A DNA stretch of 38,739 nt from Sphingomonas metalli (GTDB lineage Bacteria > Pseudomonadota > Alphaproteobacteria > Sphingomonadales > Sphingomonadaceae). The position numbers and the translations under genes were made by a program. The stretch is from the NCBI RefSeq assembly GCF_014641735.1, contig NZ_BMIH01000008.1:1-38739 (forward strand), written 5' to 3'. Below, piece by piece: positions 1 through 7,490 of this stretch. Under the pieces are notes generated by a model. The model ran no database searches. It had not been told where the DNA came from and saw nothing but the letters and a program-made list of their open reading frames with translations. Positions within the stretch are counted from its first letter, which is position 1. Each line of letters opens with the position of its first letter.

Positions 1-97
1 CGACTATGCGCCGACACGCGGCGAGCAGGACCATGCCCGCGCGTTCGCCGATCGGCGCGAGATCCGGTTCCCGGAACTCGCGCGCCAGGTGGTCGGA
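1..97. repeat. Terminal direct repeat marking circularity (copy 1)
   Basis: These 97 bases are identical to 38643-38739. The relaxase reading frame leaving the right end resumes in frame here, so the overlap is best read as the same stretch written twice in a circular assembly. The unique length is then 38642 bp. Confidence 0.95.
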
Positions 98-748
98 CAT
101 GTGCGCGACAAGGCGCGGGGCATGTTCGCGGGGTTCAAACCGAAGCCCGCGATGGAGAAGGCAGCGGCACCCGAGCGGGGCGGGGCGGCGATCGGCGCTG
201 ACCGTCCCGACCAGGCCAGAGCGATCGGACACTATGCCCGTGCCGCCGGCGATATCGCCCGGCAGAGAGCCAGGGACTTGCCCGTGCTGCCCTATCAGGA
301 AGACGCGCTGCGCAAGGCTGGCGCAGCGCTGGACGCCGTCCGGCCCGATGCCGCGCGTGATCTCGCCGCGGCGATCCGGCGCGATCCGTCGCTGATCGAG
401 CAGGCATCGGGCGGCAACACGGGCGGTGCGGCGCGCGCGATGGCCGAGGAGCAGCGTATCCGGCTTGATCCGGACGCACGCGCCGATCGGTTCGTGACGG
501 GCTGGCAGGCGATGCAGCGCCAGCGTGCCAGCCTGGAACGGGCCGGCGACCATGAAGGTGCGGAGAAGACGCGCGGGCGCATGGCGCACGCGGCGGGCGG
601 GCTTGCCCGCGATCCGCAACTTGAGTCCGCGCTGCGCCGTCGTGCGCCCGAGCTGGAAATCAGGATCGAGCGTGAGCGGTCGATCGGCGATGCGCTGGCG
701 CGATCGATCGGGCCGGCGATCGACCGTGACAGGGGCATGAGCCGCTAG
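1..748 (+). CDS. traA: Ti-type conjugative relaxase/helicase TraA, C-terminal part
   Basis: This is the last part of the relaxase gene that begins at 36466. The frame has codons starting at base 2 and runs to the TAG at 746-748. Joined across the circle, the gene is 2925 nt and encodes about 974 residues. This portion follows the helicase domain and is charged, rich in Arg, Ala and Glu, and probably helical. No catalytic motif is visible in it, as expected for the variable C-terminal region of TraA proteins. The next gene starts 33 nt downstream with its own strong ribosome site, so the two are probably cotranscribed. The gene looks truncated only because of where the circle was opened. Confidence 0.9.
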   Translation, partial: DYAPTRGEQDHARAFADRREIRFPELARQVVGHVRDKARGMFAGFKPKPAMEKAAAPERGGAAIGADRPDQARAIGHYARAAGDIARQRARDLPVLPYQEDALRKAGAALDAVRPDAARDLAAAIRRDPSLIEQASGGNTGGAARAMAEEQRIRLDPDARADRFVTGWQAMQRQRASLERAGDHEGAEKTRGRMAHAAGGLARDPQLESALRRRAPELEIRIERERSIGDALARSIGPAIDRDRGMSR

Positions 749-781
749 AGTTCGTGCTTTCGGATACGAGAAGGAGGCGGG

Positions 782-1459
782 ATGGACGAGGAAGATCATG
801 AACGGGATGCCGCGGCCGAAGCGTTCGAAGGCGTGCGCGGCGAGCTGGCGTTGCTCAGGCGCGCGATCGAGGGGATCGCGGCGCGCGACGATCGACCCGA
901 GCCGCCCGATTATGGCGAGACGCTGGGCCAGATCACGAAGCTGGCGAACGCCACCCTCCAGCGCGCCGAGTTCATGCGGAAGGCGATCGAGGAGGAAGCG
1001 GTCGCCCGCCAGGTCGCCAACCGCATCACGGGTGCCGTCGCCGAGGATCGGCAGGCGGTGAAGACCGCGGCCGGCGAGCTGCGCGACGCCACGCGCGCCC
1101 TGCAGGGCGTCGCGGCATCAGCCCGTCGCGGTGACGAACAGAACCGATGGCTGGTCCGGGCGACGATCGGCGGGATCGTCGTCGGCATGATCGTATGGGT
1201 AGTGTTCGCCGGCATCGTGGCGCGTTCAGTGCCGACAGGCTGGCAATGGCCGGAGCGGATGGCGGCGCGCACGCTCGGCATGCCGATGTGGGAAGGCGGG
1301 CAGCGCATGATGCGGACCGCAGCGCCGGATGCCTTCGCCAATATCGCCGCGGGCGACCGGATCGTCACCGATAATCGCAAGGAACTGGAAGTCTGCCGCA
1401 AGCAGGCGCTCAGGGCAGGCGAGAAAGTGCGCTGTCCGATCCGGATTGGGCCGAAGTAA
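782..1459 (+). CDS. DUF6118-type membrane-anchored protein downstream of traA
   Basis: This 225-residue protein has three visible parts: a charged, Ala/Arg/Glu-rich, probably coiled-coil N-terminal half (about 1-118); one strong transmembrane segment (about 122-147, containing IGGIVVGMIVWVVFAG); and a C-terminal part of about 75 residues. The start is set by AAGGAGG four bases before the ATG. It resembles the DUF6118 proteins that commonly follow traA on sphingomonad plasmids. That assignment is from memory of the family, not a search. The function is unknown. Its place behind the relaxase suggests a role in DNA transfer or in anchoring the relaxosome at the inner membrane, which is inference. 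Confidence 0.7.
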   Translation: MDEEDHERDAAAEAFEGVRGELALLRRAIEGIAARDDRPEPPDYGETLGQITKLANATLQRAEFMRKAIEEEAVARQVANRITGAVAEDRQAVKTAAGELRDATRALQGVAASARRGDEQNRWLVRATIGGIVVGMIVWVVFAGIVARSVPTGWQWPERMAARTLGMPMWEGGQRMMRTAAPDAFANIAAGDRIVTDNRKELEVCRKQALRAGEKVRCPIRIGPK

Positions 1460-1471
1460 CCACGGCTTCAG

Positions 1472-1503
1472 GGGGCGGAATTTGTCGTTGGTTTATCCGC
1501 CCC
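1472..1503. terminator. Candidate convergent terminator hairpin
   Basis: GGGGCGGA at 1472-1479 and TCCGCCCC at 1496-1503 form a perfect 8-bp stem with a 16-base loop. It lies between the DUF6118-type gene and the convergent phosphatase gene, whose stop codon it overlaps. There is no long T run, so termination efficiency is uncertain. Confidence 0.45.
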
Positions 1504-2335
1504 GCGTGCGTGGTGCCTTCGGTGTGAACAATGGCTGCGCGGTCAATTTTTCTTCCGCGTCACATTGCGCGGGAGGCGGGATGGAAGGATCGCGACGCAG
1601 GCGGTCGATTTCGGCGCGTGCCGCAGCGAGGTCGCTTTGGAATACCGGCGAGCTTTGGACCGCGGCCAGGGTCGCGGAAGCAGTCATGAGGCCGGCATCT
1701 ACCGCACTGCGATTATGGACGCCGCAGATGATCCGGCTTTCGCCATAGGCCCGCCCACGCGCCGCAATGGCCGTCGCGCGATCGGGCATGAGTTCGGCGA
1801 GCAGCGTCGCCCAGGTCCAGCCATAGGTCGTGTGTCCGGACGGATAATCGGGGCTGTCGGCAAGCTCCGTCGCAGGCTGGCAGATACGACCGCGGTCGAG
1901 CTGATAGGGCCGCGGATGCTTGTAGAATTGCTTGGCCGTGTTGGAGCTGCGCTGCGTGTCGCGCGCCGCGCGCATGACGACGGCCAGTGTTTTGGGGGCA
2001 TTGCCGGGCGTGAGGGTCACACCCGCCGCGCAACTGAAATCGCGCATCATGTCTTCGGGCTTCAGCTTCACGTCGTTGACGGCCAGATCCCAACGCGGCG
2101 TGCCGTAGAAGCTGCGCGTCTTGCGAAACGTCTCCCGATCGGCCTTGTAGCGGGGATCGTCCTTCGTGGGCGCGGGAGGCAGGACGCGCAGGATGTCGAA
2201 AGCATCGGGAGCCAGATAGCCGCTGATCGCAGCACTGGCGCGACCGGGCACCGGTAACTGGGCCAGGGCCGCTACCGATCCACAGGCCAGAGCCACGATT
2301 GAAATAACCTGTCCGAGCTTTTTCATCCGTATCAT
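1493..2335 (-). CDS. Secreted class A acid phosphatase-like protein (PAP2 superfamily)
   Basis: This protein of about 280 residues has a cleavable signal peptide (an MKK start, a hydrophobic stretch and ALAQ near residue 26), so it should act in the periplasm. The PAP2/class A phosphatase signature is present in order: K-x6-RP (K135 to RP at 142-143), PSGHT (165-169) and SR-x5-H (S200, R201, H207). In the third motif the Asp expected four residues after the His (HxxxD) is Ala, with a Val-Asp following, so activity may be altered. ATG at 2335 has AGGAAGAG just upstream; the ATG nine bases inside is an alternative. It lies next to the arsR-pst genes, where releasing phosphate from organic esters would feed PstS. 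That link is inferred from position. Confidence 0.82.
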   Translation of the reverse strand: MIRMKKLGQVISIVALACGSVAALAQLPVPGRASAAISGYLAPDAFDILRVLPPAPTKDDPRYKADRETFRKTRSFYGTPRWDLAVNDVKLKPEDMMRDFSCAAGVTLTPGNAPKTLAVVMRAARDTQRSSNTAKQFYKHPRPYQLDRGRICQPATELADSPDYPSGHTTYGWTWATLLAELMPDRATAIAARGRAYGESRIICGVHNRSAVDAGLMTASATLAAVQSSPVFQSDLAAARAEIDRLRRDPSIPPPAQCDAEEKLTAQPLFTPKAPRTRGG

Positions 2336-2392
2336 CTCTCTTCCTGGAGGCGCGACGCCGCCTCGTTCGGATGCCAGCCCCGACTTGGCCGT

Positions 2393-2731
2393 TCAGGCGG
2401 CGCGGCAGGCGAGCAATTCGTCGGCAAGGGGGTGACACAGTTCGGCCCGCCCCTCGCAACAGTCCTTCACCAGAAACAGCATGAGTCCGCGCAGCGCATC
2501 GAGATCGGCCCGGTAGATGATCGAGCGGCTGCGCCGTTCGGACCGGACCAATCCGGAGCGCGCAAGAACGGCGAGATGCGCCGACATCGTGTTCTGGGGC
2601 ACGTCGAGCTGTCGCGCGACCTCGCCGGCGGGCAGGCCATCGGGTTCATGGCGGACCAGCAGGCGGAAGGTGTCCAGTCGTGTCGTCTGGGACAAGGCTC
2701 CCAGACCGGCCATCGCGAGATCGGCGTTCAT
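2393..2731 (-). CDS. arsR: ArsR/SmtB-family repressor facing the pst operon
   Basis: This is a winged-helix regulator of 112 residues if it starts at ATG 2731. An upstream in-frame TTG at 2788 is possible and would add 19 residues. The recognition-helix region reads QLDVPQNTMSAHLAVLARSG, typical of ArsR. After it comes DCCEGRAELC, a Cys-Cys-x6-Cys cluster of the kind that binds As(III) in ArsR repressors whose thiols lie beyond the DNA-binding helix. It is transcribed divergently from pstS. The shared region holds promoters for both sides and a palindrome that covers them, so autoregulation and control of the pst genes by arsenite is the simplest model. It is a paralogue of the ArsR at 12075-12404, which ends in a very similar cysteine cluster. 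Confidence 0.88.
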   Translation of the reverse strand: MNADLAMAGLGALSQTTRLDTFRLLVRHEPDGLPAGEVARQLDVPQNTMSAHLAVLARSGLVRSERRSRSIIYRADLDALRGLMLFLVKDCCEGRAELCHPLADELLACRAA

Positions 2732-2771
2732 ATCGGGGAGGATGGTTATCGAAGCCTCCGGCGTTTGTCGC

Positions 2772-2838
2772 TTGTCATGTTTCTGCAACTTGGGATATCT
2801 AATAATCCGGATATTACGAATCTATCTTGGATTGTCAA
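2772..2838. promoter_or_regulatory. Divergent arsR/pstS promoters with a candidate ArsR operator
   Basis: On the plus strand TTGTCA (2772-2777), 18 bases, then TATCTA (2796-2801) could drive pstS. On the minus strand TTGACA (complement of 2833-2838), 16 bases, then TAATAT (complement of 2811-2816) could drive arsR. TAATAATCCGGATATTA at 2800-2816 has the perfect palindrome ATCCGGAT at its centre and TAAT/ATTA outer arms offset by one base. It covers the arsR -10 box and the predicted pstS start point, which is where a repressor for both would sit. Confidence 0.6.
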
Positions 2839-2875
2839 AGGCAGTCCGCTCCGGTCACGCATGACAAGGATCACC

Positions 2876-3913
2876 ATGACGATCTTCTCGCGGCTGCCGA
2901 TCGCGCTCGCCGCTCTTTCGCTGGCGGCCTGTTCCGACAATGGCGGCGCGCCTGTTCCGACCGGTCAGAACGGCGTCACCGGCGCGGGATCGACCTTCGT
3001 CTATCCGATCCTGTCGAAATGGTCGGCCGACTATGCCGAAGGTGGAGGCGACCGGGTCAATTACCAGTCGATCGGCTCCGGCGGAGGGATCGCGCAGATC
3101 AAGGCCGGCACCGTCGATTTCGGTGCGTCCGACAAACCGCTGCCCCCGGCCGAACTGGCGCAGGCCGGCCTCGGTCAGTTTCCGTTGGTGATCGGCGGTG
3201 TCGTCCCCGTCGTCAATATTGCCGGTATCAAGCCCGGCCAGCTCCGCTTCACCGGCCCGCTTCTGGCGGACATCTATCTCGGCAAGGTGAAGAGCTGGAG
3301 CGATCCGGCAATCGCCCGCCTCAATCCCGGCGTGTCGCTGCCGGCGAAACCGATCACCGTCGTCCACCGCTCCGATGGGTCGGGCACGACCTTCAACTGG
3401 GTTCATTATCTGAGCCAGATCAGCCCGGCATGGCAGGCCAGGGTCGGGGAAGGCACATCGGTCCAATGGCCGGTGGGCGTCGGCGGCAAGGGTAACGAAG
3501 GCGTCGCCGCCTATGTGAACCAGATCCCCAACTCGCTCGGCTATGTCGAGTACGCCTATGTCATCCAGAACAGGATGACGTTCGGGCAGGTGCAGAACGC
3601 GGCCGGCAGGTTCGTCGCGCCCAGCGCGGCTTCGTTCCAGGCCGCGGCGTCTCATGCCGACTGGGCGCACGCGCAGGATTTCCACCTCGTCATGACCAAT
3701 GCGCCCGGTGAGGATGCCTATCCCATCACGGCGACCACCTTCGTCATGATGTACAAGGCGTCGAAGAACCCGCAGCGATCGGCCGCGGCGCTGAAGTTCT
3801 TCCGGTGGGCGCTGTCCAAGGGCCAGGCCGAGGCAACCGCCCTCGATTACGTGCCGTTGCCGCCCGATCTGGCGAAACAGGTCGATGCCTATCTGACCTC
3901 CACGATCAAGTAG
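2876..3913 (+). CDS. pstS: Phosphate-binding lipoprotein PstS
   Basis: This is the periplasmic substrate-binding component of the high-affinity phosphate ABC transporter, 345 residues. The start at 2876 is set by AAGGA five bases upstream; another in-frame ATG at 2861 lacks this. The signal sequence ends in the lipobox LAAC (Cys19), so it is lipid-anchored. Family motifs visible are GAGSTFVYPILSKW, YQSIGSGGGI, VDFGASDKPL and HRSDGSGTTFNW, which are phosphate-contacting loops of PstS. It heads a tight pstSCAB-phoU order behind an ArsR-facing promoter rather than an obvious Pho box. A PstS favouring phosphate over arsenate would suit an arsenic island, but the sequence alone cannot show selectivity. 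Confidence 0.95.
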   Translation: MTIFSRLPIALAALSLAACSDNGGAPVPTGQNGVTGAGSTFVYPILSKWSADYAEGGGDRVNYQSIGSGGGIAQIKAGTVDFGASDKPLPPAELAQAGLGQFPLVIGGVVPVVNIAGIKPGQLRFTGPLLADIYLGKVKSWSDPAIARLNPGVSLPAKPITVVHRSDGSGTTFNWVHYLSQISPAWQARVGEGTSVQWPVGVGGKGNEGVAAYVNQIPNSLGYVEYAYVIQNRMTFGQVQNAAGRFVAPSAASFQAAASHADWAHAQDFHLVMTNAPGEDAYPITATTFVMMYKASKNPQRSAAALKFFRWALSKGQAEATALDYVPLPPDLAKQVDAYLTSTIK

Positions 3914-3934
3914 CGGCGGGTCGAGGGCACCGAC

Positions 3935-4915
3935 ATGGACGCCTCTGTCATCACGCAGCCGGACGCGCCCGCGTTCCGACCGCGCCGCGCACACGCGGCG
4001 ACGCGCGGCGATCGTGCATTTCGCTGGCTGACCGCCGGTGCCGCGTGGCTCGTCCTTTTCGTGCTCGTCGCGGCTGCCGCCTCGATGGCGTGGGGCGGGC
4101 GGCTCGCCTTCCGGACCTTCGGCTGGGATTTCATCACCGGCAGCGATTGGGATGCGGTCGGGCAGCGGTTCGGCGCGCTGGTGCCGATCTACGGCACGCT
4201 CGTCAGCTCGGCGATCGCGATGCTGATCGCGGTCCCGATCAGCCTCGGCATCGCGATCTTCCTGGCCGAGGTGGCGCCGCGCTGGATACGTGGTCCGATC
4301 GGGCTTGCGGTCGAACTGCTCGCGGCCATCCCGAGCATCATCTACGGCATGTGGGGACTGTTCGTGTTCGCGCCGTTCATGGCGAACCACATCGAGCCGT
4401 GGCTGACCGAACGGCTCGGTCCCCTGCCGATCCTCGGTCCCCTGTTCAGCGGCCCCCCGATCGGGATCGGGATGCTGACCGCGGGCATCATCCTCGGGAT
4501 CATGACGATCCCCTTCATCTCCTCGGTGATGAGAGACGTGTTCCAGGCGGTGCCGCCCGCCCTTCGGGAATCGGCATTCGCGCTCGGTGCAACGCCGTGG
4601 GAGGTCGTCCGCAAGGTGACGATCCCGCATACCCGCTCGGCGGTGATTGGCGCGATCTTCCTCGGGTTCGGACGCGCGCTCGGCGAAACGATGGCGGTGA
4701 CGTTCGTGCTGGGGAACGCGCACGATTTCTCCGTCTCGCTCCTGATGCCGGGCAATTCCATCGCAGCGGCCATCGCCAACGAGTTCACCGAGGCGGATTC
4801 GGCGATCTACCTGTCCGCGCTGATCGCGCTCGGCTTCCTCCTCTTTGTCGTCACGTTCATCGTGCTCGCCATCGCCAAGCTCATGCTGGTGCGGGTCGAG
4901 CGGAAAGCCCGTTGA
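3935..4915 (+). CDS. pstC: Phosphate ABC transporter permease PstC
   Basis: This is an inner-membrane permease of 326 residues with an N-terminal transmembrane helix, a periplasmic stretch, and then the permease core. The EAA-type cytoplasmic loop that docks on PstB is visible near AFALGATPWEVVRKVTIPH, and GRALGETMAVTFVLGN is characteristic of PstC. It starts 21 bases after pstS and its stop overlaps the ATG of pstA by one base, so it is in one operon. The length is normal for the family and nothing appears broken. Confidence 0.95.
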   Translation: MDASVITQPDAPAFRPRRAHAATRGDRAFRWLTAGAAWLVLFVLVAAAASMAWGGRLAFRTFGWDFITGSDWDAVGQRFGALVPIYGTLVSSAIAMLIAVPISLGIAIFLAEVAPRWIRGPIGLAVELLAAIPSIIYGMWGLFVFAPFMANHIEPWLTERLGPLPILGPLFSGPPIGIGMLTAGIILGIMTIPFISSVMRDVFQAVPPALRESAFALGATPWEVVRKVTIPHTRSAVIGAIFLGFGRALGETMAVTFVLGNAHDFSVSLLMPGNSIAAAIANEFTEADSAIYLSALIALGFLLFVVTFIVLAIAKLMLVRVERKAR

Positions 4916-5757
4916 TGCGCTCGATCGTCCGACGCCGGAAAGCGGTCAACGCCGCGGTGCTGATCGCAGCGACCGCGGCGACCCTGTTCGCGCTGTTCTG
5001 GCTGGTGTGGATTCTCTGGACCACCGTCAGCCAGGGTTTCGCAGCGCTCAGTCCCAGGCTCCTGACCGAGATGACGCCGCCTCCCGGTGCCGATGGCGGC
5101 CTCCTGAACGCCTTTTTCGGCAGCGCGGTGATGATCGGCCTCGCGGTCGTGATCGGCACGCCGATCGGCATTCTCGCTGGAACTTACCTCGCCGAATATG
5201 GCCGGCGCTCGAAGCTAGCCGAGACGATCCGCTTCGTGAACGATATCCTGCTCAGCGCGCCGTCGATCGTGATCGGCCTCTTCGTCTACGAGCTGGTCGT
5301 GCGTCCCGCCGGGCATTTCTCGGGCTATGCGGGTGGTCTCGCGCTCGCGATCATCCTGGTGCCGGTCGTGGTCCGCACCAGCGACGAATCCCTGCGTCTC
5401 GTCCCCAACCAGTTGCGCGAGGCGGCGCTGTCGCTGGGTTTGCCGCAGTGGAAGGTCGTAACCCACATCGTCTACCGATCGGCCGCGACCGGCGTCGCGA
5501 CGGGCGCGCTGCTCGGCATCGCGCGGATCAGCGGCGAAACCGCGCCGCTGCTCTTCACCGCGCTCAACAACCAATATTGGACCGCTGATCTTGCCTCGCC
5601 GATGGCGAACGTGCCGGTGGTCATCTTCCAGTACGCGATGAGCCCCTACGAAAGCTGGCACGCGCTGGCCTGGGCGGGCGCGCTCGTCGTCACCGCCTTC
5701 GTGCTCGCGCTCAGCATCCTGGTCCGCGTGCTGCTCCGACCGAGGACATATAAATGA
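4915..5757 (+). CDS. pstA: Phosphate ABC transporter permease PstA
   Basis: This is the second permease subunit, 280 residues. The start shares one base with the pstC stop. It has an N-terminal transmembrane helix (about 13-37), then the permease core with the docking loop ALSLGLPQWKVVTHIVYRSA and the PstA signature GIARISGETAPLLFTALNNQ. The end overlaps pstB by four bases (ATGA). With PstC it forms the phosphate channel energised by PstB. Confidence 0.95.
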   Translation: MRSIVRRRKAVNAAVLIAATAATLFALFWLVWILWTTVSQGFAALSPRLLTEMTPPPGADGGLLNAFFGSAVMIGLAVVIGTPIGILAGTYLAEYGRRSKLAETIRFVNDILLSAPSIVIGLFVYELVVRPAGHFSGYAGGLALAIILVPVVVRTSDESLRLVPNQLREAALSLGLPQWKVVTHIVYRSAATGVATGALLGIARISGETAPLLFTALNNQYWTADLASPMANVPVVIFQYAMSPYESWHALAWAGALVVTAFVLALSILVRVLLRPRTYK

Positions 5758-6560
5758 GCGTCCGGCTCGATCCCGCACTCAAGGCGATGGCGATTCCGGC
5801 CGATCGCCCGGTCAAGCTCGCGATCCGCGATCTCGAATTCTTCTACGGCAAGCACCGGGCGCTGAACGGGATCAGCTTCGACATTCCCGAAAACGGCATC
5901 ACGGCGATCATCGGCCCGTCCGGTTGCGGCAAATCGACGCTGCTGCGGACGATGAACCGCATCTACGAGCTGTATCCCGACCAGTCGGCACGCGGCGAAA
6001 TCCTGCTCGACGGCGATAATCTGCTGCGGGCCGGCGTCGATCCGGAGGGGCTGCGCGCGCGGATCGGCATGGTGTTCCAGAAGCCGACGCCCTTCAATCT
6101 GTCGGTATACGACAACGTGGCCTTTGCGCTGAAGCACTACGAGCGCCTGTCGAAAGCCGAGACGCAGGAACGGGTCGAACGCTCGCTGCGCCAGGCCGCG
6201 CTCTGGGACGAGGTAAAGGACAAGCTCAATCGTTCGGCGCTGGCGTTGTCCGGCGGCCAGCAGCAGCGGCTGTGCATCGCACGTACGCTGGCGGTGCGGC
6301 CCGAGGTGATCCTGCTCGACGAGCCGACATCGGCGCTCGATCCAGTTTCGACGGCGAGGATCGAGGAGCTGATCGTCGAGCAGGCCCGCGAGTTCACCTT
6401 CGTGATCGTCACGCACAATCTGCAACAGGCGGCCCGCATCGCCGGTCGCACCGCTTTCATGCTCGACGGCGACCTGATCGAGATCGGCGACCATGATCGC
6501 ATCTTCCTCAATCCCCAGGATGACCGCACCCGTGATTACGTCACCGGGCGGTTCGGCTGA
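5754..6560 (+). CDS. pstB: Phosphate ABC transporter ATP-binding protein PstB
   Basis: This cytoplasmic ATPase of 268 residues powers the PstCA channel. Visible motifs are Walker A GPSGCGKST (54-62), Q-loop VFQKPTPF, ABC signature LSGGQQQRL, Walker B VILLDEPTSALDP and the switch histidine in IVTHNLQQAAR. The N-terminal strand region LAIRDLEFFYGKHRAL matches PstB proteins. Translation is probably coupled to pstA through the ATGA overlap. All catalytic residues are intact. Confidence 0.96.
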   Translation: MSVRLDPALKAMAIPADRPVKLAIRDLEFFYGKHRALNGISFDIPENGITAIIGPSGCGKSTLLRTMNRIYELYPDQSARGEILLDGDNLLRAGVDPEGLRARIGMVFQKPTPFNLSVYDNVAFALKHYERLSKAETQERVERSLRQAALWDEVKDKLNRSALALSGGQQQRLCIARTLAVRPEVILLDEPTSALDPVSTARIEELIVEQAREFTFVIVTHNLQQAARIAGRTAFMLDGDLIEIGDHDRIFLNPQDDRTRDYVTGRFG

Positions 6561-6574
6561 TCGGAAACGTGCAT

Positions 6575-7303
6575 ATGACCGAGCAGGCAGGTCCACGCCA
6601 CACGCTTCACTCCTATGACGAGGAGCTGGACCATATCCGCCTACTGATCCGCGACAGCGGACAACTGGCCGGCCGACAGCTTCTCGGTGCCGTCGATGCG
6701 ATGGTGCGCCGCGATTTCGTCGGTGCCGCTGCGATCGTGGCGGCGGACGAGGAAATCGACCGGTTGCAGGCGGCGACCGAACAGCAGGCGATCAGAACGA
6801 TCGGGCGGCGCGCACCGATGGCGGACGACCTTCGCGAGATCATCTCCGCGATCAAGATCGCTGGCGAACTGGAGCGGGTCGGCGACTATGCCAAGAACAT
6901 CGCCAAGCGCGTCCCCGTCATCGGCGAGACGGCGCCGGTCGCCCCGGCGGTCATCGTTCCCGAGATGGCGAAACTCGTCGTGAGGATGATCGACGATGCC
7001 ATTGCCGCCTATATCGGACGCGATGTGGCGCTGGCGAAGCAGGTGATCGAGGCGGACACCGCGGCGGACGAATTCTATAACAGCCTGTTCCGCTCGCTTC
7101 TCGTCCACATGATCGAAAACCCGCGGCAGACGACCCAATCCGCGCATCTGTTGTTCGTCGCCAAGAACCTCGAACGGGTCGGCGACCATGCGACCAACAT
7201 CGCCGAAATGGTCTGCTACACGGCGACCGGCGAACCGGGCGCATCGCGCGCATCGACGGCCGGCGCGGCCTATGAACCGCTGCCTGCGCCCGCCGATCGC
7301 TGA
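6575..7303 (+). CDS. phoU: Phosphate transport regulator PhoU
   Basis: This helical protein of 242 residues has the two PhoU repeats, each with its metal-binding signature: ELERVGDYAKNIAKR in the first and NLERVGDHATNIAEM in the second. The ATG at 6575 is preferred; a GTG at 6569 is also in frame. In the known Pst-Pho system PhoU restrains the transporter and passes its state to PhoR-PhoB. No phoR or phoB is present here, so this copy either brakes its own transporter or talks to chromosomal PhoR. It follows pstB by 14 bases and is the last recognised gene of the operon. Confidence 0.94.
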   Translation: MTEQAGPRHTLHSYDEELDHIRLLIRDSGQLAGRQLLGAVDAMVRRDFVGAAAIVAADEEIDRLQAATEQQAIRTIGRRAPMADDLREIISAIKIAGELERVGDYAKNIAKRVPVIGETAPVAPAVIVPEMAKLVVRMIDDAIAAYIGRDVALAKQVIEADTAADEFYNSLFRSLLVHMIENPRQTTQSAHLLFVAKNLERVGDHATNIAEMVCYTATGEPGASRASTAGAAYEPLPAPADR

Positions 7304-7313
7304 GTTCAGAACC

Positions 7314-7475
7314 ATGCTGTCGAGCGTCCTGTCTGCGATCGCCTTCATTCTGGCGATCGTTGCGATCCTGTATCGGTTTTACAGGTCAGGACACGCACCT
7401 CGGCGCCGCTACACCGTGCTCAATGTCATGTGGCCCGGATCGCGGCGCTCCCGCCGCCGGTCACGACGGCGCTGA
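7314..7475 (+). CDS. Possible small membrane protein at the end of the pst operon
   Basis: This 53-residue frame starts 10 bases after phoU. It has one hydrophobic helix near the N terminus (VLSAIAFILAIVAILY) and a very arginine-rich tail ending in repeated RRSRRR. The pattern of a helix followed by positive charge is that of a small inner-membrane protein. The tail, however, is encoded by GC-rich sequence between converging genes that could simply be structured DNA. I recognise no family. It is plausible as a small accessory of the transporter, but it may not be a gene. Confidence 0.35.
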   Translation: MLSSVLSAIAFILAIVAILYRFYRSGHAPRRRYTVLNVMWPGSRRSRRRSRRR

Positions 7476-7490
7476 TTTTCCGGTCCAGTA

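Noticed and set aside
2855..4723. Long open frame on the minus strand opposite pstS and pstC
   Set aside because: It is antisense to two clearly recognisable genes, and its Arg/Asp/His-rich repetitive composition is typical of shadow frames in GC-rich DNA.
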